Of a stretch of 64,000 bases of DNA, positions 37,608 through 49,600 are shown in pieces. The notes under the pieces are model-generated. The model was not told where the DNA came from. It ran no database searches and was given only the letters and a program-made list of their open reading frames with translations. Location of the stretch: positions 1-64,000 of the forward strand of contig CALDTZ010000019.1 of assembly GCA_937924805.1 (NCBI GenBank). The letters are read 5' to 3'. Within the stretch, counting starts at the first letter, position 1. Every line of letters starts with the position of its first letter. This DNA is from an uncultured Saprospiraceae bacterium. Its GTDB lineage: Bacteria > Bacteroidota > Bacteroidia > Chitinophagales > Saprospiraceae. The position numbers and the translations under genes are program-made.

Positions 37608-38413
37608 ACAGTATACCTTTCATTATCGAATGGTACCGAAAGCAAATCCTTAATATTCTGGGGATCTTTATGGTATACATCAAGTCCAAAAACAATATCG
37701 TTTGTATCTAATTTTGAATTTGTTTTAAATAAGCGATCCCATATGCTAAATATATTCCCATAGTTTGTATCAGTAAACGGCTTTTCATGATGGTGGTGAA
37801 CAAGATGTAATTTTGGTGTTACCAATAGGGTAGAGATCATTTTTTCTACTATCGGATTCATACGAATATTAGCGTGATTAAATTGTGACATTACCGCAGA
37901 AACACTTTGATAAATCATCACAATCCAAATCGGGGCACCTGCTATTATAATCGCTACAATCGTAAAAATAGCTCTCAATACCGATTCTCCAGGATGATGC
38001 CTTAGTGCTGTTGTCGTATCTACATGCTCATCGCTATGATGAATGACATGAAAGGTCCACATCCAATATATCTTATGTTCTAACCAATGAACCGTATATG
38101 CTCCAATTAAATCTAGTACTAAAATTCCGATAAGGATTTCTGACCATATGGGCCAATCAATCCATTGAAGTAAGCCAATATTAGAAGTACTGACCCAATC
38201 TGAAATAAAAATGATAACAAAGGCAAAACCAAAATTTACGATTAAGGTTGTCAATGTGAAAAACAAATTTATACTTGCGTGCTTAATCCGGCTTTTATGT
38301 TTAAAGAATGGAATGAATCCCTCTAAAAACCAAAAAAATAGTAATCCACTTACAAGTATGAGTGTTCTGTGTAACGATGGAATCGTTTGAAAATATTCAA
38401 TAATACTGTCCAT
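37604..38413 (-). CDS. Sterol desaturase / fatty acid hydroxylase family protein
   Basis: A 269-residue membrane di-iron enzyme. Four to five membrane helices surround the His motifs: His109-x3-His113, His122-x2-His125-His126, and His203-x2-His206-His207, plus His139/His140, which is the fatty acid hydroxylase pattern. The substrate could be a sterol, hopanoid, carotenoid, fatty acid or ether lipid; sequence alone does not say. It is convergent with the histidine kinase (4-bp overlap) and is followed on the same strand by no related gene. Confidence 0.88.
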   Translation of the reverse strand: MDSIIEYFQTIPSLHRTLILVSGLLFFWFLEGFIPFFKHKSRIKHASINLFFTLTTLIVNFGFAFVIIFISDWVSTSNIGLLQWIDWPIWSEILIGILVLDLIGAYTVHWLEHKIYWMWTFHVIHHSDEHVDTTTALRHHPGESVLRAIFTIVAIIIAGAPIWIVMIYQSVSAVMSQFNHANIRMNPIVEKMISTLLVTPKLHLVHHHHEKPFTDTNYGNIFSIWDRLFKTNSKLDTNDIVFGLDVYHKDPQNIKDLLSVPFDNERYTV

Positions 38414-38444
38414 TATATTTGAATATACGCTAAATCTAGAGAGT

Positions 38445-40064
38445 TTAAATTTTTATAAATCGTTGCGTTTTTACTTCCTCTTCATTGTAGACAGAAATAA
38501 AGTACATCCCTTTTGGTAAATCCTGATAGATGTTTGACAAATTTGAGCCATCCAAAGCGATTGTGTTATTGAGAAATACACTAGGATTGTCTTTGATTCG
38601 GAGAAATATTCTTCCTGTAGCATCATGAATAATAATTTCATGCTCTTCAGACCTATTTGTAGTATAATAGAATTCGAGCATACCAACATTATCAACGATG
38701 TTTTGCGAATTAGTGAAAATATTTAATCCTTTAAGTTTGAAATCACAAATACCCGAAGTAAGACCAAGTAAGGACTGATATACATCCAGTTTTCCTCCCG
38801 AAACCGTCCTATTTTCAAGTGACGGAATTTTTGAAACACCGTTTAGTAAAATATCTTTTATTGCCAATGCTGTACCTGAAGGATCCGTATCTATCTTTTC
38901 AGGAAATGAACTACATATTGCACTGTATAATAGTGCCACAGCACCAGCTACATGAGGACAAGAAGCAGATGTGCCAGTAAATTCTTCACGGTAATTGTTT
39001 CCGGGTTTTAAAGAATAAATATTTTCACCTGGAGCACCTATATCAACAGTTGTAGCTCCAAACCCAGCTCCTGAAACTTTTACATTTGCAATATTTGTAT
39101 TCGTTGTCATTATCGTAAAATCACTTGTGCAATCTGTAGGCATATCATCGCTACTGTCAGTATCCACATTTGCGTTCGGTACCGCACCGACACTCAATAT
39201 ACCGAGTTCACCTAAATCATCATAACTGTTGCACCAATCCGGGTAATCACTAGCTGGAGCAGATAACCCACCTGAAAAACTCGTCACTAAAATATAAGCT
39301 CCTTCAGCTCCATTCGTTTCATTGTATTTCTGGCGCATTTGATAAATGTATTCTAATGATTCAATAATTTGAGAAACTAAATCAGCAGAAATAAGCATAA
39401 TCTTTACATTCCAGTTGACTCCTGAAATTCCGATATTATTATTCCCTTTCGCTCCGATAATCCCCATAACAGCTGTACCATGCTTTTTAATTAAATCATG
39501 ATTATCTCCTAAATCAGAAATGAAATTATACCCTAGATAATCATCAATGTAACCATTGTTATCATCATCTAATCCATTATTTGGAACTTCTAAATTATTC
39601 GTATACAATTGCCCCTGAATATCTTGATGGTTATAATCAAAACCATCATCGATAACAGCAACTACAATTTCTCTACCTGAAGCGTCTAATCCACCTATGG
39701 TTTCACTCCATGCGCTAGGGAGGTTTATATTGTCCAATGCCCATTGGTTAGCATAAAATGGATCATCCGGTGTATTTGATCTTTTTTCTAATTTTCGATC
39801 CTGATAAAAAGAATATTGAGGGAAATGGTAACTTAAATATTCTTTTGTAAGTTCCTTTGAAAATTCAATCTTGGAAATTGAACGTCTATCATTAATTATT
39901 TTAAAACGCTTAACAGTAACCTCTAATTTATCTTCAAACGTTGAATGATTGCCTAGAGATGTTGAATAACCTTTGATTATCCATTCGGAAGATTGTCCAG
40001 TTAGATGAGTCGTAATTAAAAAGAAAATAACAGCTTGTGTTAACAATAATAAGGATGGTCGCAT
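38445..40064 (-). CDS. Secreted subtilisin-like (S8) serine peptidase with T9SS sorting domain
   Basis: A 539-residue secreted protease. Signal peptide about 1-23, an inhibitor-like prodomain (about 30-95), then the catalytic domain with Asp139 (VAVIDDGFD), His195 (KKHGTAVMG) and Ser366 (FTGTSASCPHVAG). PNANVD at 296-301 lies where the oxyanion-hole Asn is expected, the form seen in this Bacteroidota group. A Ca-binding-like insert (LDDDNNGYIDDYLG) sits between Asp and His. The final 85 or so residues resemble a T9SS sorting domain (IIIHDATGRIFLRI, GMYFISVYNEEEVKTQRFIKI). It lies next to a TolB-like unknown gene on the same strand. Confidence 0.9.
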   Translation of the reverse strand: MRPSLLLLTQAVIFFLITTHLTGQSSEWIIKGYSTSLGNHSTFEDKLEVTVKRFKIINDRRSISKIEFSKELTKEYLSYHFPQYSFYQDRKLEKRSNTPDDPFYANQWALDNINLPSAWSETIGGLDASGREIVVAVIDDGFDYNHQDIQGQLYTNNLEVPNNGLDDDNNGYIDDYLGYNFISDLGDNHDLIKKHGTAVMGIIGAKGNNNIGISGVNWNVKIMLISADLVSQIIESLEYIYQMRQKYNETNGAEGAYILVTSFSGGLSAPASDYPDWCNSYDDLGELGILSVGAVPNANVDTDSSDDMPTDCTSDFTIMTTNTNIANVKVSGAGFGATTVDIGAPGENIYSLKPGNNYREEFTGTSASCPHVAGAVALLYSAICSSFPEKIDTDPSGTALAIKDILLNGVSKIPSLENRTVSGGKLDVYQSLLGLTSGICDFKLKGLNIFTNSQNIVDNVGMLEFYYTTNRSEEHEIIIHDATGRIFLRIKDNPSVFLNNTIALDGSNLSNIYQDLPKGMYFISVYNEEEVKTQRFIKI

Positions 40065-40116
40065 GGAATATAATTTCTATAAAAGAAAGGTACAAATTAA
40101 TCAAGAAATTAGAATG

Positions 40117-40977
40117 CTATTCGACGACAACAAGTTTGTTTTTTCGAATGATAAGGTCTTTAATTTTACTAATACCATAATCGGACAAATCTGCAATTTC
40201 TTGCCATCCCAAATTATTTTTAATATTCAATTTAAATAATTTACTTCCTTTACAGCTTATTAATTCATTATTGGATAGATATTCGAATACATCAGAATCG
40301 GCCATGGCAGAATGAATGATTTTGGCTTTTTGAGTTTTTGTATCCAATATTTTAAACATTGATTTCGTTTCCGTCATTTTATGAATAAAAATTAAGTTAC
40401 CGTATTTATCCATTTCTATATGCTTACCTGTATTCTCAAAAAGAATGGACGGTTCATCCTCGTTTGATAAAAGAAAACCAAGCATATTTGATTGTAAACC
40501 TTGTTGCATACTAACAAATGTTCCTCCATTGAAATCATAGGTATAGCCCGTGACTTTTTCAGCATTCGCATACATAGGAAACCCTTTTTCTTTTAAATTA
40601 AGTGGATACCTGTGCATACTTTTTATACTTCCCGTTGTTTTTATGACTGAAAACTCTTTTCTGTTTTTTAAGATGGTTGTTCTAAATTCCTTTTCAGGTG
40701 TTTTTGTCAACCGAGTAACTGTATTTGCTAATAAATCGAGTTTTAAAATTTCGACATTGTTGTCAAAATAATCAGAAGATAGGTATATCGTATGATCATC
40801 ATAAAAAGTTGGGTCTTGATTTAACCCCTCATTATTGAATGCAGATAAATTTTCAGCATCCTTTATTTCAAGCTTATCCCCGTTTTTAATAAAAGTAAAT
40901 AAATACACATTGGAATTCGATTGGGCCTGAAGTACCAAAGAGAAAAAACAGAGACTTAAAATTGATAATATTTTCAT
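40117..40977 (-). CDS. Secreted beta-propeller-like (TolB-type) protein, function unknown
   Basis: A 286-residue protein with a signal peptide (about 1-18, LQAQS) and repeats of the pattern DDHTIYLSSDYFDNNVEILKLDL and LIFIHKMTETKSMFKILD, which resemble WD40/TolB-like blades. No catalytic motif, lipobox or sorting domain is seen, so it is probably periplasmic. It precedes the subtilase on the same strand by 52 bp and follows the signal peptidase gene by 22 bp. The role is unknown. Confidence 0.65.
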   Translation of the reverse strand: MKILSILSLCFFSLVLQAQSNSNVYLFTFIKNGDKLEIKDAENLSAFNNEGLNQDPTFYDDHTIYLSSDYFDNNVEILKLDLLANTVTRLTKTPEKEFRTTILKNRKEFSVIKTTGSIKSMHRYPLNLKEKGFPMYANAEKVTGYTYDFNGGTFVSMQQGLQSNMLGFLLSNEDEPSILFENTGKHIEMDKYGNLIFIHKMTETKSMFKILDTKTQKAKIIHSAMADSDVFEYLSNNELISCKGSKLFKLNIKNNLGWQEIADLSDYGISKIKDLIIRKNKLVVVE

Positions 40978-40999
40978 AATTCAATATACAAGATATCTA

Positions 41000-42604
41000 T
41001 TAAAAGGTATTTGGATTTTTAAAAATTCTGTCCCAATTTATGCCATTACCCATACTACCGTTTTTCGTTGAAAACCAAATGACAACCGGTTTTCCTACAA
41101 TATGATCGTGGGGAACATAACCCCAAGCCCGACTATCCTCACTATTATGCCTATTATCTCCCATGGCCCAAAAATAATCTTGTTTGAATGTATAGCTTGT
41201 AGTTGCTTGACCATTTACTTTTATAATATTCCCACTTATTTCTAGATCATTGTTTTCATATACTTGAATAATTCGACGATAGAAAGGCAGATTATCAATT
41301 GACAAGTCAATGGTTGCATCTTTTTTAGGGATCCAAATCGGGCCATAATTATCAACTGTCCAATCGGCAGAAATTTCCTTTTTATGTGGAAATAATTTTA
41401 TTCCTTCTGCTTTTTGTGGATAATTTTTAATAACCGCATTTGGATCTAAAGATTTGATCTTTTCTACTTGTTCTTGATCTAGGAAAAACAATCTTGGTTT
41501 CCCAGAAGCATCTGGATAAATATCACTATCGTTAATGCCCCAACCATCCAATTTCTTCAAATTAATATTTGGGGTCGAAAAATCAATTACATAGAGGTAC
41601 TGAAGATGCGTCGGGTTTTCAACAGGTTGACCATTAATGTATAGTTGTCTATCAATAATTTGCAAACTATCACCAGCTGTACCAACACATCTTTTTATAT
41701 AGTGATCTTTTTTATCAATTGGACGTGTAATAAAATCCTTATTTGCGACCATCTTTTTTAATGACCGATCCCTATTTGCAATTGAAGGATCACGTTTAAT
41801 TTGACCTACTGTCCAGGATCGTTGAGCCGTAAGATATACACTATCTCCAACAGGCCAATTAAATACAATCGGATCATTTTTATCAATCGATTCGAGTGCC
41901 CATGTTCTTTTGTATGGTAAAGATGGACTTTCAAAATAAGACTCTTTATTTAAAAATGGAATTCGATTATGTAATAAGGGAACCATGGCTACTGTCATGG
42001 GTGGTCTAATACCATAATGCGCTTTTGAAACAAATAGATAATCACCGACTAGTAAAGACCCTTCCATTGAAGGTGTTGGAATTACGAAAGCTTCAACTAA
42101 AAACATCCGAATTAAAGCAGCAGCAAAAACAGCAAATATGATAGATTCACCCCATTCTCTAAAACCAGACTTTTTATATGGATTTGCTTCGATAAGTTTT
42201 CTTAAGCCACGTTCATCTTTTGCTTCTCTTGCTTGAATGATACGGTCATTATATGCTTGCTCGTTTGTAAAGTTTGGACCTAAATATTTATATTTCTCAC
42301 TCTTCGAAATTGGATAAAAAACAGCAATTGGGCAAACTACGGCAAGAAAACTATCTACCCAACTAAATTTACCAAACGATCTTACTAAATCAACCATTAA
42401 TCCTGCAAATACAAAAAAATTGATAATGGGTACTAGCAGTAATACCGCTCTCCATTTGGGTCTACCAATAATTCCATTTGCTTCAGCAAAATTCAAACCT
42501 GGAATTAAACCTTTACTTGATTCAACATTTGCTTTAGGAAATACTAAATAAAAGGAAAGACTAATTAGAATATAATGAATGATAAAAAGGATGAATACTG
42601 TCAC
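41000..42604 (-). CDS. lepB: Signal peptidase I, extended form
   Basis: LepB removes signal peptides from exported preproteins at the inner membrane. The 534-residue protein is about 200 residues longer than E. coli LepB. It has an N-terminal extension with about three membrane segments (about 1-21, 52-72, 83-99), a fourth at about 153-172, then the catalytic domain: Ser179 in FVIPTPSMEGSL and Lys304 in HYIKRCVGTAGD, and the late GDNRHNSEDSRAWGYV box near 495. A long insert separates the conserved boxes. The start is GTG at 42604; no ATG suits the conserved first helix. Confidence 0.93.
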   Translation of the reverse strand: MTVFILFIIHYILISLSFYLVFPKANVESSKGLIPGLNFAEANGIIGRPKWRAVLLLVPIINFFVFAGLMVDLVRSFGKFSWVDSFLAVVCPIAVFYPISKSEKYKYLGPNFTNEQAYNDRIIQAREAKDERGLRKLIEANPYKKSGFREWGESIIFAVFAAALIRMFLVEAFVIPTPSMEGSLLVGDYLFVSKAHYGIRPPMTVAMVPLLHNRIPFLNKESYFESPSLPYKRTWALESIDKNDPIVFNWPVGDSVYLTAQRSWTVGQIKRDPSIANRDRSLKKMVANKDFITRPIDKKDHYIKRCVGTAGDSLQIIDRQLYINGQPVENPTHLQYLYVIDFSTPNINLKKLDGWGINDSDIYPDASGKPRLFFLDQEQVEKIKSLDPNAVIKNYPQKAEGIKLFPHKKEISADWTVDNYGPIWIPKKDATIDLSIDNLPFYRRIIQVYENNDLEISGNIIKVNGQATTSYTFKQDYFWAMGDNRHNSEDSRAWGYVPHDHIVGKPVVIWFSTKNGSMGNGINWDRIFKNPNTF

Positions 42605-42625
42605 AGTAATATTTTATTTGAAATC

Positions 42626-42633
42626 CAAAGATA
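42626..42633 (-). promoter_or_regulatory. Candidate -7 box of lepB
   Basis: On the minus strand TATCTTTG matches TAnnTTTG and ends 21 bp before the GTG start at 42604. A matching -33 box is not clear. Confidence 0.35.
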
Positions 42634-42713
42634 GTAAAGTACACAAGTATTTTGCTTGAAAAAAACCAAGGGATTCGATGAAGGCACAATTAAAATATAC
42701 GAGTGAACAAGAA

Positions 42714-43652
42714 TTAATAATTATAACTAATAAATAACTCTAGACCAGGTCCAGTTCCTCTTAGTGTTGATGTAATATTAATATTACCAAGCGCTCCGAT
42801 TCGTAAATAACCATCCCTTGAACCGATATCATTTACAATGTAACCACCTTGAACAAATATATCATTGATCGTTGAATAAGACAATGCTGCCCAAAATTTA
42901 CGATCCATTTCGTATTTCACATTTAGTAAAATATCTAATATTTGTGGAGCTGTAAAATTAACCAATACAGAAGGTTCAAAATAACTATCAATATTGTAAA
43001 TCTTTGTTCCGATCTGACCATAAATGTGGGTTCGTCGTTCAAAGTCATTATTTTGTATCAATAGATTTGTACTTACTGCTTGTAAAAAAGAAAGGCCAGC
43101 GTAAAAGCTATTACCGTTATATGGTCGATTGTTGGATATATAGGAAAACCCTCCACCTAAAGCAGGATAAATGGCTGATTGTCGAGTTGCAAGTAATAAT
43201 GGATCACCTCCTTCTCTATAAACTTCATCCGTTGGATCAAAACCAAACTGAGAAACCCTTGCTTTTATTCCAAATGCCAATTGATCTCGTCTAAAAAGTA
43301 ATTGTTTTAACTTGTATGCATAGTTTAAAACCAAACTATTATTTGTGATTGGCCCTGCTTTGTCTGAATAAATAGCTCCACCAAGACTCATATTGTAATC
43401 TGACAATGGAAACTCAGCACCAGCATAAATAAGCCTTGGTGATTTCTTAGCACCAATGCCTAGCCATTGTTGACGATAATACATTGTATACGAAGCTTCA
43501 TCTCCAGTGGCAGTAAAAGCTGGGTTCCAGATATCTTTTGTTTCCGCAAATGCACTAGCATAAGGAAATTGTTGTGCTTCAACTGAATTCGAAAAAATCA
43601 AACCAAGAATAAATAAACCAGCGTGTGTTATTGATCGTAATAAATTGTTCAT
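42714..43652 (-). CDS. PorP/SprF family type IX secretion membrane protein
   Basis: A 312-residue outer-membrane barrel protein of the PorP/SprF family, which attach or help export particular T9SS cargo. Signal peptide about 1-26, the family start QQFPYASAFAETKDIWNPAFTA and strands such as YTMYYRQQWLGIGAKKSPRL and MSLGGAIYSDKAGPI, ending in YNY. It lies 2 bp after the stop of the giant CHU_C protein, the typical pairing of a large T9SS type B cargo with its own PorP/SprF partner. It is likely the dedicated partner of that protein. Confidence 0.92.
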   Translation of the reverse strand: MNNLLRSITHAGLFILGLIFSNSVEAQQFPYASAFAETKDIWNPAFTATGDEASYTMYYRQQWLGIGAKKSPRLIYAGAEFPLSDYNMSLGGAIYSDKAGPITNNSLVLNYAYKLKQLLFRRDQLAFGIKARVSQFGFDPTDEVYREGGDPLLLATRQSAIYPALGGGFSYISNNRPYNGNSFYAGLSFLQAVSTNLLIQNNDFERRTHIYGQIGTKIYNIDSYFEPSVLVNFTAPQILDILLNVKYEMDRKFWAALSYSTINDIFVQGGYIVNDIGSRDGYLRIGALGNINITSTLRGTGPGLELFISYNY

Positions 43653-43654
43653 AA

Positions 43655-46600
43655 TTAATTCTCTCTGGTAATGGTAATTGTGTTCTTAATGGTAAAATCG
43701 GCAAAGGTCAAAATATAATAATACGTATCTGCAGGTAATCGATCACCTCCACTGGTACCATCCCAAAGCTCTCCATTTAATTGATACCCATCTTGTTCAT
43801 AAACAATATTTCCCCAACGATTAAATATTACCAATTTACTATTTGGAAATGCTTCTAATCCATCAAAAATGAGCTGATCATTTATACCATCGTCATTCGG
43901 TGTGATAATGGTAACTCCTTGCACTAAATCTTCAGGATTTTGCAATACACAAATATCTACATACTCCTCATACGTGCACCCATTAACGTCTGTGATTACG
44001 ACATTAAATCGAGTGGAATCTGTAATGGAAGCCATAGGATTCCCTATTGTATTAGAACCTAAAATAGATGTTGCATTATCCCATAAGTATTCATTACCAC
44101 CAAAAGCAAATAAAGAGAATGGTAAACCTTCTATTACACAGCTATCCTCCATTATACCATATTCTGCCTCTGGGAAAACGACGACATCAATCGTACCAAT
44201 ACCTTCATTTCCTGGGCAATCATCATAAACCCTTACCGTATAGGTTACATTTTCATAAGGTACTGCTATTGGGTTTGAAATATTATCTGCAGTTAATGTT
44301 ATACTATTATCCCACTCAAAATTAGGTCCGCCACCGATAACTTCTAGTTGGATAGAATCTCCAAAACAGATTTCTGGTGAATCTGGAAAAACAGTAATAT
44401 CCGTAATTGGCGTCGAAAAGTATACATTTATAGTATCTTGATCCGTACAACCTTCATTCGTTACTTGCAAGATATACTCGACTTCACCTTCAATACTTCC
44501 ATCTGCACTTAAAGAAACGGTCGGGTCTTGGCTTCCTGAGTTACTTCCATTAATCCAAAAGTAGTTTTCATAATCACCTGTTCCATCTAAGATAATATCA
44601 TTGCCAGGGCATAATATTTGATCATCACCTAAATCTAACGCATCTACTGATCCTGTATTAACAACTGTAAAAAAGGTGTCTTTACATTCGCCAGCTCCAA
44701 CAATAACATAATAATCACCGCCAAAGTTTGTTTCATAAAAATCATCTTCTTCACCAATGATTTCCTCATTTTCAAAATACCATTGATACGAATAATTACC
44801 TTTTTCTGAAATTGCATTAATACGAATATCTTCTCCAGAACATATAAATAGAGAATCTTCCCAGATAACCTGTGGAGCATTCGCTAAACTAATCGTTATT
44901 GAAGCAGCAGAAGTACAATCGGGATCATTCAAATAAATTTCAACACTGACTTCCGTAAAGGTTCCAATTAGATCATTGGCATCCAAGGTAAATTGATTAC
45001 CACTAATACCTAATTGGGGCTCAGAATCAATGTACCAAATATGTGTATAACCATCTATGCCTGTATTAAATGCAAATTCATCTGTAGTACATATTGTTGT
45101 ATCTTGACCAAGGGAAATATCCGGTGGATCAGAAAATGCAATGACAATTGAATCTGTATGAACACAATCTGCATTTTGATCTTCAGCTGTTAAATAATAG
45201 GTACCTGGTTCTGTTGCAAATTGTGTAATTGTAGTACCTATAATAGTAGGATCATTTTCATATGTCCAAGAAAATGATCCTGGAAATGAACCGGTACTTG
45301 CCGGATCTTCTGTAAAAGTTAAGGAAACGCCACCATTTATTGTTTCACATGCAAATAAAGTATCGACTCCGTCATTGATATTAAAAAAGAAATCAACAAT
45401 TTGAAGAGATACTTCTTTTGTCGTAGTACATGTCCCATTATCGGCAACTAAACTATAATTACCTTCTTCTGTTAATGTTATCGTCGAATTGGTCTCACCA
45501 TTTAAAATACCACTTCCGGCACCATCTTTATACCATTGATAAGTGACCCCGGACTCGCTATCTGTCTCTAGTATATAAGGTTCACCTAAGCATCCAAACT
45601 GGGTTTCAGGACCTAGGTCTACATTTGGAGCGGGTATCGTATTTATAAAAATAGTATCATATTCAATACAATTTGTTTCTTCATGTATGTTTTCTGCAAC
45701 ATAATAGCCTTCTCCCATAAACTCAATAACTTGACCTATTTCTGCAAAGCTTATAGAATTAAGATCCTCACCAAATAACCAAGCTGAATTACCTCCTAAA
45801 GCACTAAATGTAATTTGAAGATTATCACCTTCACATAAGGAGGTATCAGGAATAGCAATATCTACTGGATATGAATCAGCAAATGACATTTCAAATGAAT
45901 CCAAGGTTGTGCAGCCCGTTCCATTATCAGTGACTAAGACATCATAGGTTTGTGCCGCTGGCCCAGGATAAAAAGGGTTATCATTACTTATTATTTGACC
46001 AAATTCATTTCTCCATTCGTATTCGTATTGCAGATTACTAAATGTATTACTGATAAATATATCTTGGGCATCCCCTTGACAGGGAAAGGGTTCATTTAAA
46101 ACAAGATTTACATCAGGCCTTTGTGCTGCAAAAATCTCCATTTCATCACTTGCCATACATCCAGGATTACCTATAGTTGCGGTGAGGGTTCCACCTTCAT
46201 AAATTGGCAACAGATTGTCATTTGGACCGGAATCATCTACTAAACTTGGATTACTAGAAAGTGTCCATTCTATTTCAAAAGCATTTGTATTGACAAAAGC
46301 TATAATATTTAGAAAATCAGTTGCTGGGTTTGGAGGTGATGAAAGACATAATGTTGAGTCAATTCCAATAAATATTTCTGGTTGGTCTATGAATTCAACA
46401 AATATTTCTTTTTGAACTACACAACCTTCCTGTGTTGTAATATTTACGTAATAAGTTTGTTGGGTAGTAACATTCAAGATCGGATCATTTCCAACGACAA
46501 GAAGATTTTGGTCTAACCATTCATAAGAGATATTAGGAAATAATTCAGGATCAAAACCGACATTTGCATCTAGATCTAACTGGTCAACACCACAACCTAT

Positions 46601-49600
46601 GGTATCGGAAGCCAGTGTCGCCGTTGGTACTGGAATATGGTCGACTTTTACGGTATCAAATGTTGTACATCCACCGCCTAAGGCATCGGTTACTTCTACA
46701 TAATATTCTCCTACATTAAATGCATCTATTCCTGAAAAAGTGGTTAAGGTACTATCTGTATCAAAACTAAAAGTCCAATCATACGTGTATAAGGAACCAA
46801 TTGGTGCATTCGTTTCTAAAAATATGCCTTCATTTTCACAAGATATTGTATCGTTAAACATTACATCTGGTGAACTCGTTAAAACAACGATCACTGTGGC
46901 ATTATCGGTACAACCATTGTCATCCACAATGACTTGATAATTTCCTGACATCGTCGGAATAAATGGATTATCTGTACCTAAAATATTACTTGGATCACCA
47001 ACTAAAAACCACGAATAAGTTAATGTCGATGGATCATTCGCGTTCGTTTCGACAAAGACTTCTAGTACCTCGTTGTCACAGCCTGTAATTTCTGGATTAA
47101 TTATATCTGCAACAAAAGTACTGTTTGCGGAAATTGTACCAAATTCTCCCGTATTTACTGGACAAGATCCATTATTATTAACCCATACAGAATACAAAGA
47201 ACCGTCTAACAATCCTGAAAATTGATTCGAAGATTGATATGAAAGGCCATTATTTATACTATACTCGTATCCCATTATATTTGGAGAAATTACGATTTGT
47301 CCATCTGAAGCACCACATGTCAATGGAGGGATTACTTGCACATTAGAAACGAAAGGTTCTTTTAGTGGAGTAATAAATTCTAGAGGCGGCGTCAGTTCAC
47401 AATCTTCCCCAACAATCTCAGCTTCGATAATAATTGGGATTCCACCTGTAGGAATATTATTTACAATAACCGTTTGTGGACTGCTAGAGATAATAAACGT
47501 CTGTCCAAAAATCTCAAGTGTCGTTGCACCTGGAGGAACACTTGAATAAGAAACTTCAAATTCTTGCGAATAAAAGTCGGTATCAAAAGCAACACAATCA
47601 GGTGCATCAATAGGGACGAGACTATTTATTGTACATCCGCAATTACAATCAATCTCTACTGATTCTCCAAACATGCAAGCATTGTAATTAAAAAGCCCTG
47701 GAAAAAAAGTGGGTGGTCTACCTTCATAATTGACTTGTATAGATACGGTAAGTGTCGCATTTTCCATTCCAGGTCCATTTGCCTCAAATGCTAACACACA
47801 CAATCCATCTACACCGGGATCATAACCAACAGGAAAATCTGTTTCATCATATGTTTTTGTGCCATTAGAAGTCCAATTCGCAATTGGGAATAAGGTCGGT
47901 TGTTGACATGATTCATCCCGAAATCGAACCGCCAATTGATTTTGCGATCCCGAATAACCATTTATAGTCACTGTAACCGTAAATGTTGGCAAATTCAATG
48001 GTTCATCAGGTCTACATGAGACATCCAAAGGATCTAACCTAGAACCAATACCAGGTTCACCATTAAACGTTACGTCAAACATATTCATTGGAATAGTACA
48101 AGTTTCATCCGGTACCGACTCAATATCAAACGCAACAACCGGTGTTGCATAATATAAAACATCTGGATCCAATGAAGCACAGTCAAAATTTGTTTGAAGT
48201 CCATCAATTCCATTATTCGGTTCTAAAATGGTATTCAAAGGATTTGCTATCGCTCCATTTACTGTTGCAGCTAATACTTCTGTATCAAGGGTCGTTTCAT
48301 TATTTACAATAGAACTAACGGGTTGTCCTTCAGTAATCCACCAGCCAACGACATTTCCCTCTTCCATAATATTTGAAGGTGCACTCAATTCCATATCAAA
48401 ATTAGAATTATCACAAGGAGAAACATTCACTTCAGCTGGCCCAGTAGATGGAGAAACGACAACGGTTAATTCAGTTCTACAATCCGTATTATATTCATTG
48501 GCATCGCCTAAATAAAAAGTATACGTTCCAGCTACCATATTATTTAATTCACCATCATTGGAACCAATCGTCGGAGTAAATGTCTGAGTACCACCTGCTA
48601 ATCGGACGCCAGCATCACCAATATCTGAATACCAACTGTAACATGATGATAGTGCTTGAAAAGTAGGTGCTTCATCACCGATACAAATTTCAAATATTCG
48701 ATCTGTATCTGGATTTGCAAATTCTGCTGATAAATCCCTAGCACATAAATAGGATCTACACTCCTTTAAGACTTCATTTATTTTTTTAAACTGACAAGGA
48801 GAAAAAGCTTCTCTACATCCTTGACGGCTATTATAACTCATTATATTTTGTTGAAGTACCGTAGAGACAAATCCTGGCACTATTGGGTCTCCATCATTCG
48901 GTGATATTGTCAAATTTGTAACTGGTAACGCATTTTCAACTGCATGACAATTAAAGGCAATAGGATCAAATACACAAGCAGTTCCTCCTTCAATAAAACA
49001 TCCTGTCGTCGTTTCACAACTACTTGAACAACCACCAAAACTCATCGCTGGAGTTGGCCATGTATCACAAATACCATCACCATCAATTAAACAATCCAAA
49101 TTATTAGGGTTATCTCCTGGTTGGTCTGAAGCATCACCATTATCTCCAATACCATCCGAATGTGTATGGTATAAACCAAAGTAGTGTCCTAATTCATGTT
49201 CTAATGTCGTATTTACATTTGGAATAGCTGTCGAATATTTCATGTAGGAATAATCTCTACTACACGGGGTTGGAGCAAACCCTAAGGTACCAAAACCGGT
49301 ATGATCACCGTCAAAACCACCAACAAAATATAAATTCAAACTATTCAATACATCAAAACTTGCAGAAGGCCCAATATCGAATGGAGTTGCATCTGTATCA
49401 GCTTCTTGAAAATTAAAGTCGTAGTAATCTTGATTTTCGACTCGATTTATTGCTACAATAAAAAATTCAATTTCAGCGTATTGATAATAATCATTGACTT
49501 GATTCACTTTGGCCATAATATCAATATCATCCAAAGGTTCAAATCCTGTACCGCCTAAATAATTTGCACCCGTCCATGCATTATCCTCGAATACCGTAAT

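Noticed and set aside
43902..44325. Overlapping plus-strand ORFs opposite the giant CHU_C gene
   Set aside because: They mirror repeats of the large gene and have no start context or family features.
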